This document shows positions 17,226-25,889 of a DNA stretch of 64,000 nt, in pieces (within the stretch, counting starts at the first letter, position 1; the number at the start of each line of letters is the position of its first letter). The translations under genes and the position numbers were made by a program. The stretch covers positions 17,625-81,624 of the forward strand of contig CAJWVI010000005.1 of the NCBI GenBank assembly GCA_913048115.1. The letters are read 5' to 3'. Source of the DNA: an uncultured Flavobacteriaceae bacterium (lineage in GTDB: Bacteria; Bacteroidota; Bacteroidia; Flavobacteriales; Flavobacteriaceae). The notes beneath the pieces are model-generated. The model did no database searches and was not told the DNA's origin. It saw only the letters and a program-made list of their open reading frames with translations.

Positions 17226-18383
17226 TTAATCTTGCCACTGGGCAATAAATAAATTAGTATCACGACCTCCTCCGTTATTTCTATTTGAAGAAAACGCTAA
17301 GTACTTTCCATCATTGCTAAATACAGGAAAGGCATCAAAGGTTTGTCCATGAGTTACCCTTTGTAAGTTTTTTCCATCCAGATCAATCAAGTATAAATTA
17401 AATGGAAAACCACGCTCTGCTTCATGATTGCTGCTAAATAATATTTTTTGTCCGCTGGGGTGAAAAAATGGACTCCAGTTTGCATTCCCTAAATTAGTGA
17501 GCTGCTTTAGGTTGCTTCCATCTGCATTACAGATGTATAATTCCATATCAACAGGTTCTACCAGGCCATCTGCTAGCAAATCTTTGTATTTTTTAATTTC
17601 TGTTGGGGTTTTTGGTCGTGAAGAACGAAAAATTAACTTCGTCCCATCTGGTGAGAAAAAGGCACCTCCATCATAGCCCAGCTCATCGGTAATTTGTTTT
17701 ACATCACTACCATCTATATTCATGGTATATAGTTCAAGGTCTCCACTACGCGTTGAGGTAAATACAATTTTATCTCCTTTTGGAGATACAGTTGCTTCTG
17801 CATCATAACCGGGTTCTGTGGTAAGTTGTGCGGTAATATTCCCTTCTAGATCTGCTACAAAAATATCAAAGCTGTCATACACAGGCCACACATAATTACC
17901 GTTTTTACGAAGCGGCACCTCTGGGCAATTTTCGTCTACTAGGTGCGTGCTTCCGTACACGTAGTGTTTGTTGTCTGGCAGAAAATAAGCGCAGGTAGTT
18001 CTTCCTTTTCCAGTAGAAATCATTGGAGGTTTGGTGTCTTTAAATGTTTCTTGTGCATTCATTAAAAACATTTGGTCACAGCCAACTCCCCAGTCTTTAT
18101 AATTAGATTGAAATACTAATTGCTTGTCATCAAAACTCCAATACGCCTCTGCGTTATCACCTCCAAATGTTACCTGGCGTATGTTTTTAAGATGTATTTC
18201 TTCTGGATAAATAAGTGTGTCTTGAGTTACTGGATCTAATACTGCTTCCCTAGTACCCCCTGTTACGCTAAGTGTTTTGCTAGTTGTTGACAAGGTCTCA
18301 ACAGTAGAGATTGTTTTTTCTTTGGTGCTATTTTTACAGGAAAGTAACAAACAAAGAATGACAAGGGTAGTAAGGTGTCTCAT
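17226..18383 (-). CDS. TolB-like PD40 beta-propeller lipoprotein
   Basis: 385 aa. Lipoprotein signal with lipobox LLLSC (Cys16). Repeated propeller blades carry the PD40/WD40-like pattern: AYWSFDDKQLVFQSN, EATVSPKGDKIVFTSTRSGDLELYTMNIDG, GAFFSPDGTKLIFRSSRP, NWSPFFHPSGQKILFSSN, AFPVFSNDGKYLAFSSNRN. Such proteins resemble TolB or the N-terminal propellers of S9 peptidases without a catalytic domain. Probably a surface or periplasmic scaffold. Divergent from the M28 peptidase gene with only 30 bases between the starts; same strand as the mannosyltransferase. Confidence 0.85.
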   Translation of the reverse strand: MRHLTTLVILCLLLSCKNSTKEKTISTVETLSTTSKTLSVTGGTREAVLDPVTQDTLIYPEEIHLKNIRQVTFGGDNAEAYWSFDDKQLVFQSNYKDWGVGCDQMFLMNAQETFKDTKPPMISTGKGRTTCAYFLPDNKHYVYGSTHLVDENCPEVPLRKNGNYVWPVYDSFDIFVADLEGNITAQLTTEPGYDAEATVSPKGDKIVFTSTRSGDLELYTMNIDGSDVKQITDELGYDGGAFFSPDGTKLIFRSSRPKTPTEIKKYKDLLADGLVEPVDMELYICNADGSNLKQLTNLGNANWSPFFHPSGQKILFSSNHEAERGFPFNLYLIDLDGKNLQRVTHGQTFDAFPVFSNDGKYLAFSSNRNNGGGRDTNLFIAQWQD

Positions 18384-18390
18384 ATTTCAG

Positions 18391-18398
18391 TAATTTTG
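18391..18398 (+). promoter_or_regulatory. putative -7 box for the M28 peptidase gene
   Basis: TAATTTTG fits TAnnTTTG and would start transcription about ten bases before ATG 18414, which supports that start over ATG 18375. Confidence 0.45.
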
Positions 18399-18400
18399 CA

Positions 18401-18408
18401 CAAAAATA
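18401..18408 (-). promoter_or_regulatory. putative -7 box for the TolB-like lipoprotein gene
   Basis: On the minus strand the sequence reads TATTTTTG, 17 bases before the ATG at 18383. It overlaps the space the plus-strand promoter needs, so both promoters could interfere. No clear -33 element. Confidence 0.4.
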
Positions 18409-18413
18409 AGGAT

Positions 18414-19652
18414 ATGCGTTTAGTTATTGTAGGATTGATGATGCTCTTTGTGATATCTTGTCACGAAGCCCCAAGAAATGTGGTGACCATGCAAGAAGAT
18501 GTAGCTGTTCTAGCGGCAGATGAAATGGGAGGCAGACAAACTGGAACACCCGGCGAGTTGCTCGCTGCAAAATACATCATAACTCGTTTTGAAGCTATTG
18601 GGTTAACTCCAAAAGGGAGCCAGGGCCAATATACTCAAACATTTTCCTTTAAGGCGAGCGAGAACCCTCACGAGCAGTCTGAATTTACTTACATACAAGA
18701 AAATGGGTCGGTAACGGGTACCAATGTCATTGGATATATAGACAACAATGCTCCCAATACCGTTATTATAGGAGCGCATTATGATCATTTAGGAATGGGA
18801 GGCGATGGCTCATTGCATAGAGAAGGACCAGCAATTCATAACGGAGCAGATGACAACGCAAGTGGTGTTGCTATACTGCTGCGTCTTGCTGAAACATTAA
18901 AAAACAACTCTCCTTTAGTAACTCAAAATAATTATTTGTTTATGGCCTTTTCTGGAGAAGAAATGGGGCTGTTAGGCTCTAATTATTTTGTAAAAAACCC
19001 AACGATAAATACCAAAAAGGTAAGCTACATGATAAATATGGATATGGTTGGAAGGCTTAACAAAGAAAAAATAGTAGCGGTCCATGGCGTTGGAACATCT
19101 CCTTTATTTAAACAAACATTGTTTGCCAATAATGACCAAGGCTTAACTATTAATGAGCACGATAGTGGTGTGGGCCCTAGTGACCATACGTCTTTTTATT
19201 TGGCAGATATTCCAGTGCTTCATTTTTTTACAGGACAGCATACAGATTATCATAAACCCGGTGACGATGCAGATAAATTAAATTATGAAGGAATGGAGCG
19301 TATCTCGGCATATATTACCAATGTGGTTACAGATTTGGATGATGCAGGACAATTAGTATTTAAAAAAACTAAAAACGAAAGTGAAGAAGTTCCTATGTTT
19401 AAAGTAGCGCTTGGTGTAGTTCCAGACTATTTGTTTAATGGAGAAGGCCTTCGTATTGATGGCATTAGCGAAGATAAGCCAGCTCAAAAAGCAGGATTAC
19501 AACGCGGTGATATTGTCGTTAAATTGGGTGCATTAGACACCCCAGATATGATGTCATACATGAAGGCCTTGGCTAGTTTTGAGGTGGGAGCAACCACAAC
19601 TGTTACTGTCAATAGAGGTGGCGAAATTTTGGAGCGCCAAGTAACGTTTTAA
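18414..19652 (+). CDS. M28-family zinc metallopeptidase with C-terminal PDZ domain
   Basis: 412 aa from ATG 18414, chosen because it begins a lipoprotein signal (MRLVIVGLMMLFVISC); the open frame from 18375 would put 13 extra polar residues first. Metal ligands and catalytic residues of M28 aminopeptidases are visible: GAHYDHLG, NGADDNASGVAILL, FSGEEMGLLGS, INMDMVGRL and a final His in FFTGQHTDYHKPGDD. A PDZ domain occupies the last 80-90 residues (DKPAQKAGLQRGDIVVKLG). Likely a membrane-anchored aminopeptidase facing the periplasm or cell surface. Convergent with the next gene, 12 bases apart. Confidence 0.9.
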   Translation: MRLVIVGLMMLFVISCHEAPRNVVTMQEDVAVLAADEMGGRQTGTPGELLAAKYIITRFEAIGLTPKGSQGQYTQTFSFKASENPHEQSEFTYIQENGSVTGTNVIGYIDNNAPNTVIIGAHYDHLGMGGDGSLHREGPAIHNGADDNASGVAILLRLAETLKNNSPLVTQNNYLFMAFSGEEMGLLGSNYFVKNPTINTKKVSYMINMDMVGRLNKEKIVAVHGVGTSPLFKQTLFANNDQGLTINEHDSGVGPSDHTSFYLADIPVLHFFTGQHTDYHKPGDDADKLNYEGMERISAYITNVVTDLDDAGQLVFKKTKNESEEVPMFKVALGVVPDYLFNGEGLRIDGISEDKPAQKAGLQRGDIVVKLGALDTPDMMSYMKALASFEVGATTTVTVNRGGEILERQVTF

Positions 19653-19664
19653 ATAAAGCCTTAC

Positions 19665-21155
19665 TTAGGCTTTGCTTGTTAGGCTTTTAAAGAAGACAAA
19701 CCCAAAGCCTATAAAAAGCATGAGGTGGAACGGGAACAGCCCAAAATCTCCTCCTTGGTCTCCTACAATAAAGGCAGAATACATTCCAAAGGCAAAATAG
19801 CACATCAAGAGTCCTTCAAAAATAACGTTTACTGAAATATTATTTTTCAAGTACTTGTTGTCTTTCCATTTATCTTTTAGGGTACTAATATTAAATTTTG
19901 GGGTACGTATAAAATCACTTTTTATACCAATATGCCCTTCAATGACCGCAATAGTATTGTGTAACGAAAAACCCATCGCTACAGAGAAAAAGGCGAAAAA
20001 CATTCCAGTGTATTTTATAAACTGTTTGAACCCTCCTCCATAAATAGATTTGAAAGTGTGCCAATAGCAAACAAAGAAAATCACAGTGCTAATCACAAAG
20101 AAACTCATCACTATGAAATAAACTTTAAGATGCTCGTATTCGTTTTTAATATAAAGCATTGGGATACTTAAAATAGCCACTAAAAAAATGTTTAAAAACA
20201 TGGTGCTATTTAGTAAATGAAGTACGCTATGTATCTTGGTTTTTAAAGACACATTTTTACTTACCAAGACCCGTCTTGCCATTTTTTGAAAATTTTCCGC
20301 ACCTCCTTTATTCCACCTAAACTGCTGTGAGCGAGCTGCACTTATTACAACTGGTAATTCTGCAGGAGTTTCTACATCTTCTAAGTATTTGAATTTCCAT
20401 GATTTAAGTTGTGCTCTGTAACTAAGGTCTAAATCTTCTGTTAAGGTGTCTCCCTCCCAATTTCCAGCATCCAAAATACACGTGCGCCTCCAAGCACCTG
20501 CAGTTCCATTAAAGTTTATAAAGTGCCCTTTGCTGTTTCTGCCTACTTGTTCTAAGGTAAAGTGAGCATCAAGTGCAAAGGCTTGTATTTTAGTTAAGAT
20601 AGAGTAGTTTTTGTTAATATGTCCCCAACGCGTTTGTACCACACCAATTTCTGGATCTTTAAAATAAGGTATGGTGCGCTCTAGCCAATTGGTTTGAGGA
20701 AGGAAATCTGCGTCAAAAATAGCGATGTATTCTCCTTTAGCTATTTTTAAACCTTCTTTTAATGCACCTGCTTTAAAGCCTGATCTATTGGTGCGTGTAA
20801 TGTGTTGTATGTCTAGGCCAGTAGCTTGTAGCTGCTTTATTTTTATTGCCGTTGTTTGTAGAGACTCATCTGTAGAATCATCGAGAACTTGTATTTCAAG
20901 TTTTTCTCTTGGATACTCTAGTGTAGCAATGTTGTTCAACAAGCGCTCCATTACATACATTTCATTATACACTGGAAGCTGGATAGTTACCAGGGGGATT
21001 TCCTCAGGATTTTTAAAATCAAAGGTATCGCTATGCGTTATTTTTTTCTTAGCATTTAGATAATTAAAGAGAAGGTTTAATTGCGCTAATGCATACATAA
21101 ATATAAGCAATAGCGAAATAGAATAAATAACCATGATGATGATTTCCAGTGTCAT
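19665..21155 (-). CDS. processive GT2 glycosyltransferase, cellulose-synthase-like
   Basis: 496 aa. N-terminal membrane helix, a GT2 domain with VTIQLPVYNE, DDSTDES, the metal-binding DADFLPQ, the acid motif TEDLDLSYR and QQFRW (QxxRW of processive enzymes), then about four to five C-terminal membrane helices. Such proteins polymerise or transfer sugars at the inner membrane, in the BcsA or glucosyl/mannosyl-transferase manner. Last gene of the minus-strand run that contains the arsenosugar genes; its ATG overlaps the stop of the preceding GT2 gene by four bases, so the two are coupled. Confidence 0.88.
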   Translation of the reverse strand: MTLEIIIMVIYSISLLLIFMYALAQLNLLFNYLNAKKKITHSDTFDFKNPEEIPLVTIQLPVYNEMYVMERLLNNIATLEYPREKLEIQVLDDSTDESLQTTAIKIKQLQATGLDIQHITRTNRSGFKAGALKEGLKIAKGEYIAIFDADFLPQTNWLERTIPYFKDPEIGVVQTRWGHINKNYSILTKIQAFALDAHFTLEQVGRNSKGHFINFNGTAGAWRRTCILDAGNWEGDTLTEDLDLSYRAQLKSWKFKYLEDVETPAELPVVISAARSQQFRWNKGGAENFQKMARRVLVSKNVSLKTKIHSVLHLLNSTMFLNIFLVAILSIPMLYIKNEYEHLKVYFIVMSFFVISTVIFFVCYWHTFKSIYGGGFKQFIKYTGMFFAFFSVAMGFSLHNTIAVIEGHIGIKSDFIRTPKFNISTLKDKWKDNKYLKNNISVNVIFEGLLMCYFAFGMYSAFIVGDQGGDFGLFPFHLMLFIGFGFVFFKSLTSKA

Positions 21156-21847
21156 TTTTTAAACGAATATTTAAAAATCCAAGTTAGGATTTTGATGCCA
21201 GCAAATATAGCACCTTTTACGGTACCCGAAACCTTTGAAACTCCAATTCTGTTTCTGTACTTCATAGGGATCTCTGTGTAGCTGTATTTTTGTCTTAGGG
21301 CTTTTAATTGCATTTCAACAGTCCATCCATAGGTTTTGTCTTCCATGTGGAGGGCCAGTAATTTGTCATACTTTATGGCTCTAAAAGGGCCAAGGTCTGT
21401 AAAACGAGAACCAAAAAGCAGTTTCATTAATGAGGTGGCTAGCCAGTTTCCAAATTTTTGCGGCACCGTCATAGCGCCTTTTTCTCTCAGTGTTTTAACA
21501 CGAGCACCAATAACAAGATCTATGTTTTTTTCAATAATAGGCCTTACTAGCGATGTTAATTGCTCTGGGTAGTCACTATAATCACCATCTAGAAAAACAA
21601 TAATATCGGGCTTGATTTCTTGTTGGGCCACATAGGCCATAGCTCTTAAACAAGCATGCCCATACCCTCTTTCCAGTTCTGTTAAGACTTTAGCTCCTGC
21701 TTCTCTTGCCTTTTTAGCAGTTTGATCTGAAGAATTATTATTAACTACAATAATTTCGTCAACAATCGACGGAATATCTTGAATGACTTTAACTATTGAG
21801 CTTTGTTCATTGTAAGCTGGAATGATGACCTTAATTATTTTATTCAA
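21152..21847 (-). CDS. GT2 glycosyltransferase, dolichyl-phosphate sugar synthase-like
   Basis: 231 aa. GT2 features: KVIIPAYNEQSSI, VVNNNSSDQT, DGDYSDYPEQL (DxD) and a C-terminal GTVKGAIFAGIKI stretch near the membrane. It resembles polyprenyl-phosphate glucose/mannose synthases without the extra membrane helices. Start codon is TTG at 21847, overlapping the TGA of the upstream gene (TTGA). Coupled to the processive GT on its 3' side; a lipid-linked sugar made here could be used by that enzyme. The sugar is unknown. Confidence 0.85.
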   Translation of the reverse strand: MNKIIKVIIPAYNEQSSIVKVIQDIPSIVDEIIVVNNNSSDQTAKKAREAGAKVLTELERGYGHACLRAMAYVAQQEIKPDIIVFLDGDYSDYPEQLTSLVRPIIEKNIDLVIGARVKTLREKGAMTVPQKFGNWLATSLMKLLFGSRFTDLGPFRAIKYDKLLALHMEDKTYGWTVEMQLKALRQKYSYTEIPMKYRNRIGVSKVSGTVKGAIFAGIKILTWIFKYSFKK

Positions 21848-22278
21848 TTTTCTTTTGTAGAGATTTTGAGTTCTTTTTGTTGCGCTGGTACGATATGCTC
21901 ATCAAAATACCAAGAGGACCATTTTTCGATCGATAAAAAAAGACCGACACCAACAAATAGGGTTGTAACAATTAATAGAATTAAATTTTTTCGTTTACTT
22001 TTCTTATCAATGGCGCATTGATTTTGTTTTTTTCTGAAAGAATAAACACCATAGATACCTATACACAATGCGACCCCCTTTAATACCCAGGCTCCCGTTC
22101 CAGAGCTTCCGTCTTCTTTGTAAAAGAAATCAGCAAAAGATATAGCATAAACACCGCTCATTAAACCAAACATAAATAAAATAGCAGGTGCAACACAACA
22201 CAGGATTCCTGCAATTGCAGCACTAATAGAATATTTCAAGCTCCACTTAATTAGATTTGGTTTTCTTTCTAGAGTCAT
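21844..22278 (-). CDS. small membrane protein with Cys-Cys in the first helix (MerT-like layout)
   Basis: 144 aa with three membrane segments (about 13-38, 65-81 and 95-113). The first contains ILCCVAPAILFMFG, a vicinal Cys pair inside a helix as in MerT/MerC mercuric transporters; a further Cys (in GVALCIGIYG) is in the second and another (NQCAIDKK) in the following loop. The C-terminal 30 residues are polar. No family assigned with certainty. It lies between an arsenosugar glycosyltransferase gene (29 bases upstream) and two GT2 genes (4-base overlap), so transport or sensing of a soft metal(loid) or of a lipid intermediate are both conceivable. Confidence 0.75.
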   Translation of the reverse strand: MTLERKPNLIKWSLKYSISAAIAGILCCVAPAILFMFGLMSGVYAISFADFFYKEDGSSGTGAWVLKGVALCIGIYGVYSFRKKQNQCAIDKKSKRKNLILLIVTTLFVGVGLFLSIEKWSSWYFDEHIVPAQQKELKISTKEN

Positions 22279-22307
22279 AGTGTTTTATTTAAAATTAATC
22301 AAAGTTA

Positions 22308-23018
22308 CTAAATATGTTTTTTATAATACTTGTAAATCTCATCTGCAGATCCACCCAACCATTTTTTCATGTATATCATCAAAAAGTGATATTGCACCCT
22401 CCATATTCCTTTTTTCTGGTACAGCCTTGCAGAGGTGACTATCCATTGTTGAATCACGACAAATTGCTTTCGTTTGTAGAGTTCGTTAATCAGTATGTTA
22501 TCTTCATAGATAGTATATTGTTCATCAAAGCCTCCTATTTCTTCAAAGAGATCTTTGGTAATGAACTGGCTTTGATCTCCACCACGACACACGCGCCAAT
22601 TAAAACCAGTGCACCAACTAGCGAGTTTTAACCACCAATGGTTGCTGTCAAACTTCATCTTAAAACACCCTGCTAGTTTTTGTTTATTCACTTGTGAAAT
22701 AATAAGGGCGTCAAACCCATTTGGTGGATTTGAATCTGCATGTAAAAAATATAAAATACTGCCTTTGCATTTTTTTGCTCCAAAATTCATTTGTTTAGCC
22801 CGTCCTCTCTCTGAAGAGAAAACATGAACAGCAATGGGAGAAGTTTTTGAGAATTTCATTACTAACCCAACCGTTTGATCATTACTACCTCCATCAATAA
22901 CACAAATTTCTGAAATGTTACCCGCCGTAGCTTTTTGGCTTAGGTGTGTTAAAAGCGCTTCAATTATTGAAGCCTCATTGAGGACAGGAATGATAATGCT
23001 AATAGTATGTATAGGCAT
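22308..23018 (-). CDS. arsenosugar biosynthesis glycosyltransferase, TIGR04283 type
   Basis: 236 aa GT2 enzyme: ISIIIPVLNEASIIEALL, VIDGGSNDQT, metal site HADSNPP, acceptor-side YEDNILINELYKR. This compact form with a GGxDQSxF loop (CRGGDQSQFI) matches the TIGR04283 family, which occurs with ArsM and ArsS in arsenosugar clusters. It likely adds a sugar or glycerol-type group to, or transfers, the arsenic-bearing ribose; the exact step is not established. In the same run as arsM, arsS and the TIGR04282 enzyme. Confidence 0.85.
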   Translation of the reverse strand: MPIHTISIIIPVLNEASIIEALLTHLSQKATAGNISEICVIDGGSNDQTVGLVMKFSKTSPIAVHVFSSERGRAKQMNFGAKKCKGSILYFLHADSNPPNGFDALIISQVNKQKLAGCFKMKFDSNHWWLKLASWCTGFNWRVCRGGDQSQFITKDLFEEIGGFDEQYTIYEDNILINELYKRKQFVVIQQWIVTSARLYQKKGIWRVQYHFLMIYMKKWLGGSADEIYKYYKKHI

Positions 23019-23042
23019 ACATATATAGGGTTCAAGTTGTTT

Positions 23043-23834
23043 TTACATGTTTAATTTCCAGTCATAATCCATGTACAGTACTTTTGCATCGCTATTGATT
23101 TTTGTGTCTGCATATGTATTTAAAAAATCAATAAGATTTCCTTCTTGATTGAAGTCTTTTGAAAACCAATTAAATATTTTTGATACCCTTATTAGCTCTG
23201 GTGTAATTGTATTTCTTTGTGTATCATTCACAAATTTTTTGGCCAAAGTGTCTAATTGCAGATCTACTTTTTTTGCAGTAAAGGCTTCGTTTAATAAGGG
23301 TGGGCAGGAGAAAGACGCACAATTTATACCGAAATGAATTCTAGGGTCTCCCATTTTTCTTAGAATTTGATGTTCTATTTCATTTAAATTGTAAAGAGTG
23401 CCTCCAAGTTTCCATAAAGATTGTTTCCAAGGTTTTTTGATGTCTTTAATACTCTCAATGGGTTGATTTCTTATTATTAAATCTATGGTCAGGGCATTAT
23501 AGGCATTCATCCAGTAGGCTAATTTGTCTTCATGGCTCCATATCTCTGTGGGCATTTGTTTGCCTAGTTGAGCTATGTATAAACGCAGGACCGTTCTGTT
23601 TTTTGTAAATTGAGCATAGTCAACGCTTCCATCTAGACGAACAAAATTGTTTAGTAGTTCATTAAACCCTGCGTGATCAAAAGCCTCTTTGCTAGTGTTT
23701 TTTTTGAGTACTTCTGTATTGTTAAGGCCAGGTAATGTTGGCACACTTTTTTTTGAATTGACCACTTTTTGTGATGCGCTAGCGCCAAAAAGAAAAAGCG
23801 TGATCGTTGATATAATTACATAATTCTTCATCAT
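23043..23834 (-). CDS. DUF547 domain protein, exported
   Basis: 263 aa with a signal peptide (about residues 1-20). The DUF547 core is clear: KLAYWMNAYNALTIDLIIRN, SLWKLGGTLYNLNEIEHQILR, RIHFGINCASFSCPPLLNEAF. The domain has a papain-like look with a conserved Cys (GINCASFSCP) and His (EIEHQIL), but its reaction is unknown. It is placed between arsM and a TIGR04283 glycosyltransferase, 102 and 24 bases away, so it probably belongs to the arsenosugar operon. ATG 23831 is an equally possible start. Confidence 0.88.
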   Translation of the reverse strand: MMKNYVIISTITLFLFGASASQKVVNSKKSVPTLPGLNNTEVLKKNTSKEAFDHAGFNELLNNFVRLDGSVDYAQFTKNRTVLRLYIAQLGKQMPTEIWSHEDKLAYWMNAYNALTIDLIIRNQPIESIKDIKKPWKQSLWKLGGTLYNLNEIEHQILRKMGDPRIHFGINCASFSCPPLLNEAFTAKKVDLQLDTLAKKFVNDTQRNTITPELIRVSKIFNWFSKDFNQEGNLIDFLNTYADTKINSDAKVLYMDYDWKLNM

Positions 23835-23936
23835 TTATAGTCTATGGCAATTAAACAGGTGTGCGTTTAAATAAAAAAAGGCTATGTCTTAGTCGAGCAA
23901 TAGACTTTATAATTACAATTTTTTTGTTGGTTTTTT

Positions 23937-24905
23937 TTAGCAGCATCCCCCGCCGTCATAATGGTAGGTAGATTCGCTAAAATAAATATCATTTCTACCA
24001 AGCCCTTGCAGTGCTTTTGTTGTTTTGTCACAAATAGCTAAGGGTTGGTTTTTTAATAAAATATGTCCTTTACCATCGTCAAAGAAATCTTCATCTCCAT
24101 AATAAATAGCAGCTCTACCTGTAAAGATACAAGGACCGTCTTCTGGCATAGGGTCTTTAATAGCGGCTACCTCTATAGACTCTATGTAAATTAATTCTTC
24201 TGTTGGGTAGTTTTTTGGGTCAAGAATTCTGTAAGGTTTTCTGGCTCTAATCTCGATTGTTCCAAATCCTACATCTGTAAGGGCTTTAACATATTGTGCA
24301 ATAGGCAAGCTGCCACTTAAGCAAAGTGCACGAAGACGGTCGTCCTCTCGAAGGGTATCATTCATCGGCTGCTCACAGGTAGGATCACTCATTACTAATT
24401 TTCCGTGAGGTTTTAAAACACGATACATTTCCTCAATGGCTCGTTTTAAATCTTCTGCTTTAAAGATGTTAAACAAACAGTTTTGTGCTGCTACATCAAT
24501 ACTGTTGTCATCAACAGGAAGATGCAAAGCATCTCCTTTTTTTAGGTCTACAAACTCAGATTTAAACCAATCGTTTTGTGCTTCGGCAACTTTAAAGTTT
24601 TTGCGAGAAGCCTCTAGCATTTCATCTACAACATCAACTCCTACAACACCTGCTTTTTGACGGTTGAAATAAGAGAATTGCAACAATTCCATACCTCCAC
24701 CAACGCCTACATATAGCATTTTTGGATTGTTTGATAAATCTCGCGCATGGACTGTGCTACCGCACCCGTAATTCATTTCTTGCATGATTTTAGGGATTTT
24801 TAATCCTGGTAATTCCCAAACTGGGTTGGTTGTACAACAAAGTCCAATATCTGGTGTAAGGGCTGCTTCTTTATAAACATCATGTGTAGCGTCTAGGTAG
24901 CTCAT
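23937..24905 (-). CDS. arsM: arsenosugar biosynthesis arsenite methyltransferase ArsM
   Basis: 322 aa. SAM-dependent methyltransferase domain: VGVGGGMELLQFS (motif I), VGVDVVDEMLEASRKN, DALHLPVDDNSIDVAAQNCLFNI. The family-specific N-terminus DIGLCCTTNPVWELPGL and YGCGS supply arsenic-binding cysteines, and the protein ends in GGGCC. It methylates arsenite to mono- and dimethylated arsenicals, the entry to arsenosugars. It sits downstream of PNP and upstream of DUF547 in the same run. Confidence 0.93.
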   Translation of the reverse strand: MSYLDATHDVYKEAALTPDIGLCCTTNPVWELPGLKIPKIMQEMNYGCGSTVHARDLSNNPKMLYVGVGGGMELLQFSYFNRQKAGVVGVDVVDEMLEASRKNFKVAEAQNDWFKSEFVDLKKGDALHLPVDDNSIDVAAQNCLFNIFKAEDLKRAIEEMYRVLKPHGKLVMSDPTCEQPMNDTLREDDRLRALCLSGSLPIAQYVKALTDVGFGTIEIRARKPYRILDPKNYPTEELIYIESIEVAAIKDPMPEDGPCIFTGRAAIYYGDEDFFDDGKGHILLKNQPLAICDKTTKALQGLGRNDIYFSESTYHYDGGGCC

Positions 24906-24991
24906 TGTTTTAGTGTTTTTTTGTTCTTATAAAAATTAACAAAATAAAATGTAAATTCTTAAAAAGTTGCCCGGCAGGCATTATATTTTAT

Positions 24992-25804
24992 TTATAGTGA
25001 TTTGATGAGCTCTGTAAACAGGGTGATCATTTGTGGTTCTGCCTTTCCAGCTTGTGCTATGATATCTGGAATATCAACGGGTTTTAAATTGTCTGGATCA
25101 CACTCGTCTGTCAATACAGAAAGCGCAATAACAGGGAGTTGCAAATGATTGGCAACAATAACCTCTGGCACTGTACTCATTCCAACGGCATCTGCGCCAA
25201 TAACTTTTAGGTATTTATATTCTGCCCGGGTTTCAAGTTGAGGCCCCACAACACTTGCGTATACTCCTTTATGGAGTGTGATATTACGAGCCAGAGCAAT
25301 TTCTTCTATTTTGGCATTCATGATAGCATCATAGGGTTGATTCATGTCTACAAAACGCTCTCCTAAAGCAGAGATGCCTTTAAAGGCCAAAGGCGAACCA
25401 CCTTGAAGGTTGATGTGGTCATCAACAAGCATAATCTCTCCTTTTTTGAAGTTTAGGTTAATGGCCCCGGAGGCATTACTTACAAATAATTTTGTAATTC
25501 CTAGTCCTTTCATAACGCGGACAGGAAAGGTAACATCAAGAAGAGAATAGCCTTCATAGACATGAAAACGACCCTGCATTAACACTACTTTTTTTCCTGC
25601 TAGTTCTCCATAGATTAATTTTCCTTTATGAAACTCAACGGTTGCCGTAGGGAAATTAGGAATATGGTTGTAGCTCATTTCTGCCTCAATGGTTACATGG
25701 TCAATGATTTTGCCTAAACCAGTTCCTAGAATGATTCCTATCTCTGGAGTTCCAAATCCACGTTTTTGTAAAAATTCTATAGCTTCGTCGATGTATTTAA
25801 TCAT
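24992..25804 (-). CDS. purine-nucleoside phosphorylase
   Basis: 270 aa, trimeric class I PNP type. Diagnostic parts: ILGTGLGKIID, the phosphate site VEFHKGK...LMQGRFHVYEGY, SNASGAIN, and the purine site with GADAVGMSTVPEVIVANH. It splits purine nucleosides into base and (deoxy)ribose-1-phosphate. Its location between the TIGR04282 glycosyltransferase and arsM suggests it may remove adenine from a 5'-deoxy-5'-dimethylarsinoyl-adenosine intermediate, besides ordinary salvage. A possible own promoter lies in the 85-base gap upstream. Confidence 0.93.
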   Translation of the reverse strand: MIKYIDEAIEFLQKRGFGTPEIGIILGTGLGKIIDHVTIEAEMSYNHIPNFPTATVEFHKGKLIYGELAGKKVVLMQGRFHVYEGYSLLDVTFPVRVMKGLGITKLFVSNASGAINLNFKKGEIMLVDDHINLQGGSPLAFKGISALGERFVDMNQPYDAIMNAKIEEIALARNITLHKGVYASVVGPQLETRAEYKYLKVIGADAVGMSTVPEVIVANHLQLPVIALSVLTDECDPDNLKPVDIPDIIAQAGKAEPQMITLFTELIKSL

Positions 25805-25866
25805 AGGGTTTATTATGCTTTTGGTGTAATTATATGTAAAAGGTATTCTTTATTATTTTAGTATAT

Positions 25867-25874
25867 CAAAAATA
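25867..25874 (-). promoter_or_regulatory. putative -7 box upstream of PNP
   Basis: Minus strand reads TATTTTTG (TAnnTTTG), 62 bases before the PNP ATG, with a TTG 24 bases further upstream. It would allow PNP and arsM to be transcribed apart from arsS. Confidence 0.35.
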
Positions 25875-25889
25875 CGGTTTTCTAAAATG

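Noticed and set aside
19655..19673. Hairpin AAAGCC/GGCTTT between the convergent M28 and GT genes
   Set aside because: Six-base stem with no clean T run on either strand.
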